This document shows, piece by piece, positions 42,970 through 43,653 of a stretch of 43,653 bases of DNA. The stretch is taken from the NCBI GenBank assembly GCA_028284155.1, contig JANQSF010000040.1:1-43653 (forward strand). Reading direction: 5' to 3'. A program made the translations under genes and the position numbers. Positions within the stretch are counted from its first letter, which is position 1. Each line of letters starts with the position of its first letter. A model generated the notes under the pieces. It saw only the letters and a program-made list of their open reading frames with translations, was not told the DNA's origin and did not search any database. Origin of the DNA: Phycisphaeraceae bacterium (GTDB lineage: Bacteria > Planctomycetota > Phycisphaerae > Phycisphaerales > Phycisphaeraceae).

Positions 42970-43067
42970 CCCCTTTGTTTACGGCGTTGCCGAACGGGGC
43001 GGCGGCGGTGTCGGGGTCTTGCCTGCGCCCCGTTGGGGCTTTGGTGATTACATAGACCGCTTATGAC

Positions 43068-43087
43068 CCCGGGTTGAAAACCGGGGC
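43068..43087. terminator. GC-rich hairpin
   Basis: CCCCGG and CCGGGG pair around GTTGAAAA. The GTTGAA loop and C-run stem resemble the terminator at 4361-4393, so the two may belong to one further palindrome family or both be terminators. Confidence 0.4.
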
Positions 43088-43379
43088 TGTGCGCCCGCGC
43101 CGCTACGCGGCATTGATCGGCTTGCCAATGCGTGGTCTGACGCGACACCCTGTTCATGCGAGGTCGAACGAAGCGCGCCCAGCATACGGGCCGCGCCGCA
43201 GTCGCCCGCCGGGCTGAACAGCCTGCGCTGCGACATCAGGGCGCGCTGGCTTGTGCTGGTGGACGTGAAACCACGTCGCCCGCGCGGGTAGAATCAGGAC
43301 ACGGACAAGTTGATCACGGGTTGTCCACGTCGGGACGATCCGGGCTGGTCTTCACGGAAGAACACGTCAAGATACGAGC

Positions 43380-43653
43380 ATGCCCAACGCAGGAAGCCCA
43401 CCGCCCCCGCCCCCGCCCCCGGAAGACCATCCCGTCCACGGAAACGAGTCCGGTGACACGCCCGGCCAGGACGCCGACCCGCAGGCCGCGTTGCCGCTGG
43501 AACCGGCCGAGCGGGACGAGGACGCGACGCAACCGGTCGAGCCGGCTGACACATCCCCCCCAGCCGAGCTGCCCGAAGCTGACGAAGCGCCGTTGCTGGG
43601 CGCGGCCGAACCGGACGGCCCGTCGGCCGACGGGCTGCTCATGGGCGTTGAAG
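43380..43653 (+). CDS. Start of an acidic proline-rich protein (cut by window end)
   Basis: An ATG at 43380 opens a frame of 91 codons that runs off the window. It begins MPNAGSPPPPPPPEDHP and continues with Pro/Glu/Asp/Ala-rich sequence (AERDEDATQPVEPADTS, LPEADEAPLLGAAEPDG). This looks like a disordered acidic N-terminal extension; the domain it serves is outside the window. GGAAG is about 17 bases upstream, too far to be a good ribosome-binding site, so the exact start is uncertain. Codon third positions are strongly GC, supporting real coding. Confidence 0.65.
   Translation, partial: MPNAGSPPPPPPPPEDHPVHGNESGDTPGQDADPQAALPLEPAERDEDATQPVEPADTSPPAELPEADEAPLLGAAEPDGPSADGLLMGVE

Larger units (their letters stand above)
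42662..43379. other. Repeat-rich intergenic region after ppk
   Basis: I see no gene in these 718 bases. They hold a family D element, family A copy 3 and a hairpin at 43068-43087, all described separately. TAGAAT at 43289-43294 lies 86 bases before the next start codon. Short open frames on minus look like shadows. Confidence 0.5.

Noticed and set aside
42960..43236. Small minus-strand frames after ppk
   Set aside because: Low-complexity Arg/Ser/Gly composition, overlap with repeats and no ribosome-binding site.

Overview
The window is GC-rich (roughly 60-65 % by eye) and reads as a chromosomal segment of a planctomycete. The pointers are a DUF1549/DUF1553 gene with a DUF1501 gene downstream, a Tat-exported DUF3500 protein, a formylglycine sulfatase, a PEP-CTERM protein, an ECF sigma factor beside a giant von Willebrand A (VWA) protein, and a MoxR/DUF58/VWA cluster. 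I cannot place it to genus. No tRNA, rRNA, CRISPR array, transposase or phage gene was seen.

Layout. Positions 1-4400 hold small membrane proteins, the DUF3500 protein and a PEP-CTERM protein made of two tandem malectin-like repeats, closed by a strong hairpin terminator. At 4.6-6.7 kb are an outer-membrane barrel protein and a PadR repressor/membrane-protein pair driven by a nearly ideal promoter that appears to make a leaderless mRNA. At 6.9-12.5 kb are a sulfatase, a small unknown protein, and an ECF sigma factor followed by a 979-residue protein joining an anti-sigma-like N-terminus, a membrane segment, a secretin-N-like domain and a YfbK-type VWA domain. At 12.6-18.6 kb, on the minus strand, DUF1549/DUF1553, DUF1501, a 70-residue protein, a secreted beta-propeller and a WD40 protein form a compact series. 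gpmI and mutM follow, also on minus. From 22.4 to 35.7 kb seven plus-strand genes form a MoxR-type cluster: AAA+ ATPase, DUF58, two large membrane VWA-type proteins, a 1206-residue membrane/coiled-coil protein, a small secreted Gln/Lys-rich protein and a secreted alpha/alpha-toroid protein. The AAA+ ATPase probably remodels the membrane-anchored VWA proteins, but the substrate is unknown. At 35.7-38 kb is a patch of small, lower-GC genes including an orphan SMI1/KNR4 immunity-type protein. Then come an NPCBM-like exported protein, a methyltransferase, polyphosphate kinase and the start of an acidic proline-rich protein cut by the window end.

The most unusual feature lies between the genes. 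The non-coding gaps carry many short palindromes organised as palindromes of palindromes: each arm is itself a hairpin, and two arms face each other. At least eight sequence families (called A to I here) recur, some nested inside others. Several begin with GTAG or GGAG, as REP/REPIN elements moved by RAYT (Y1) transposases do. Family A shows compensatory base changes between copies. A 471-bp non-coding block bounded by 24-bp inverted repeats lies upstream of the MoxR gene. No RAYT gene is in the window, so mobilisation would have to be in trans.
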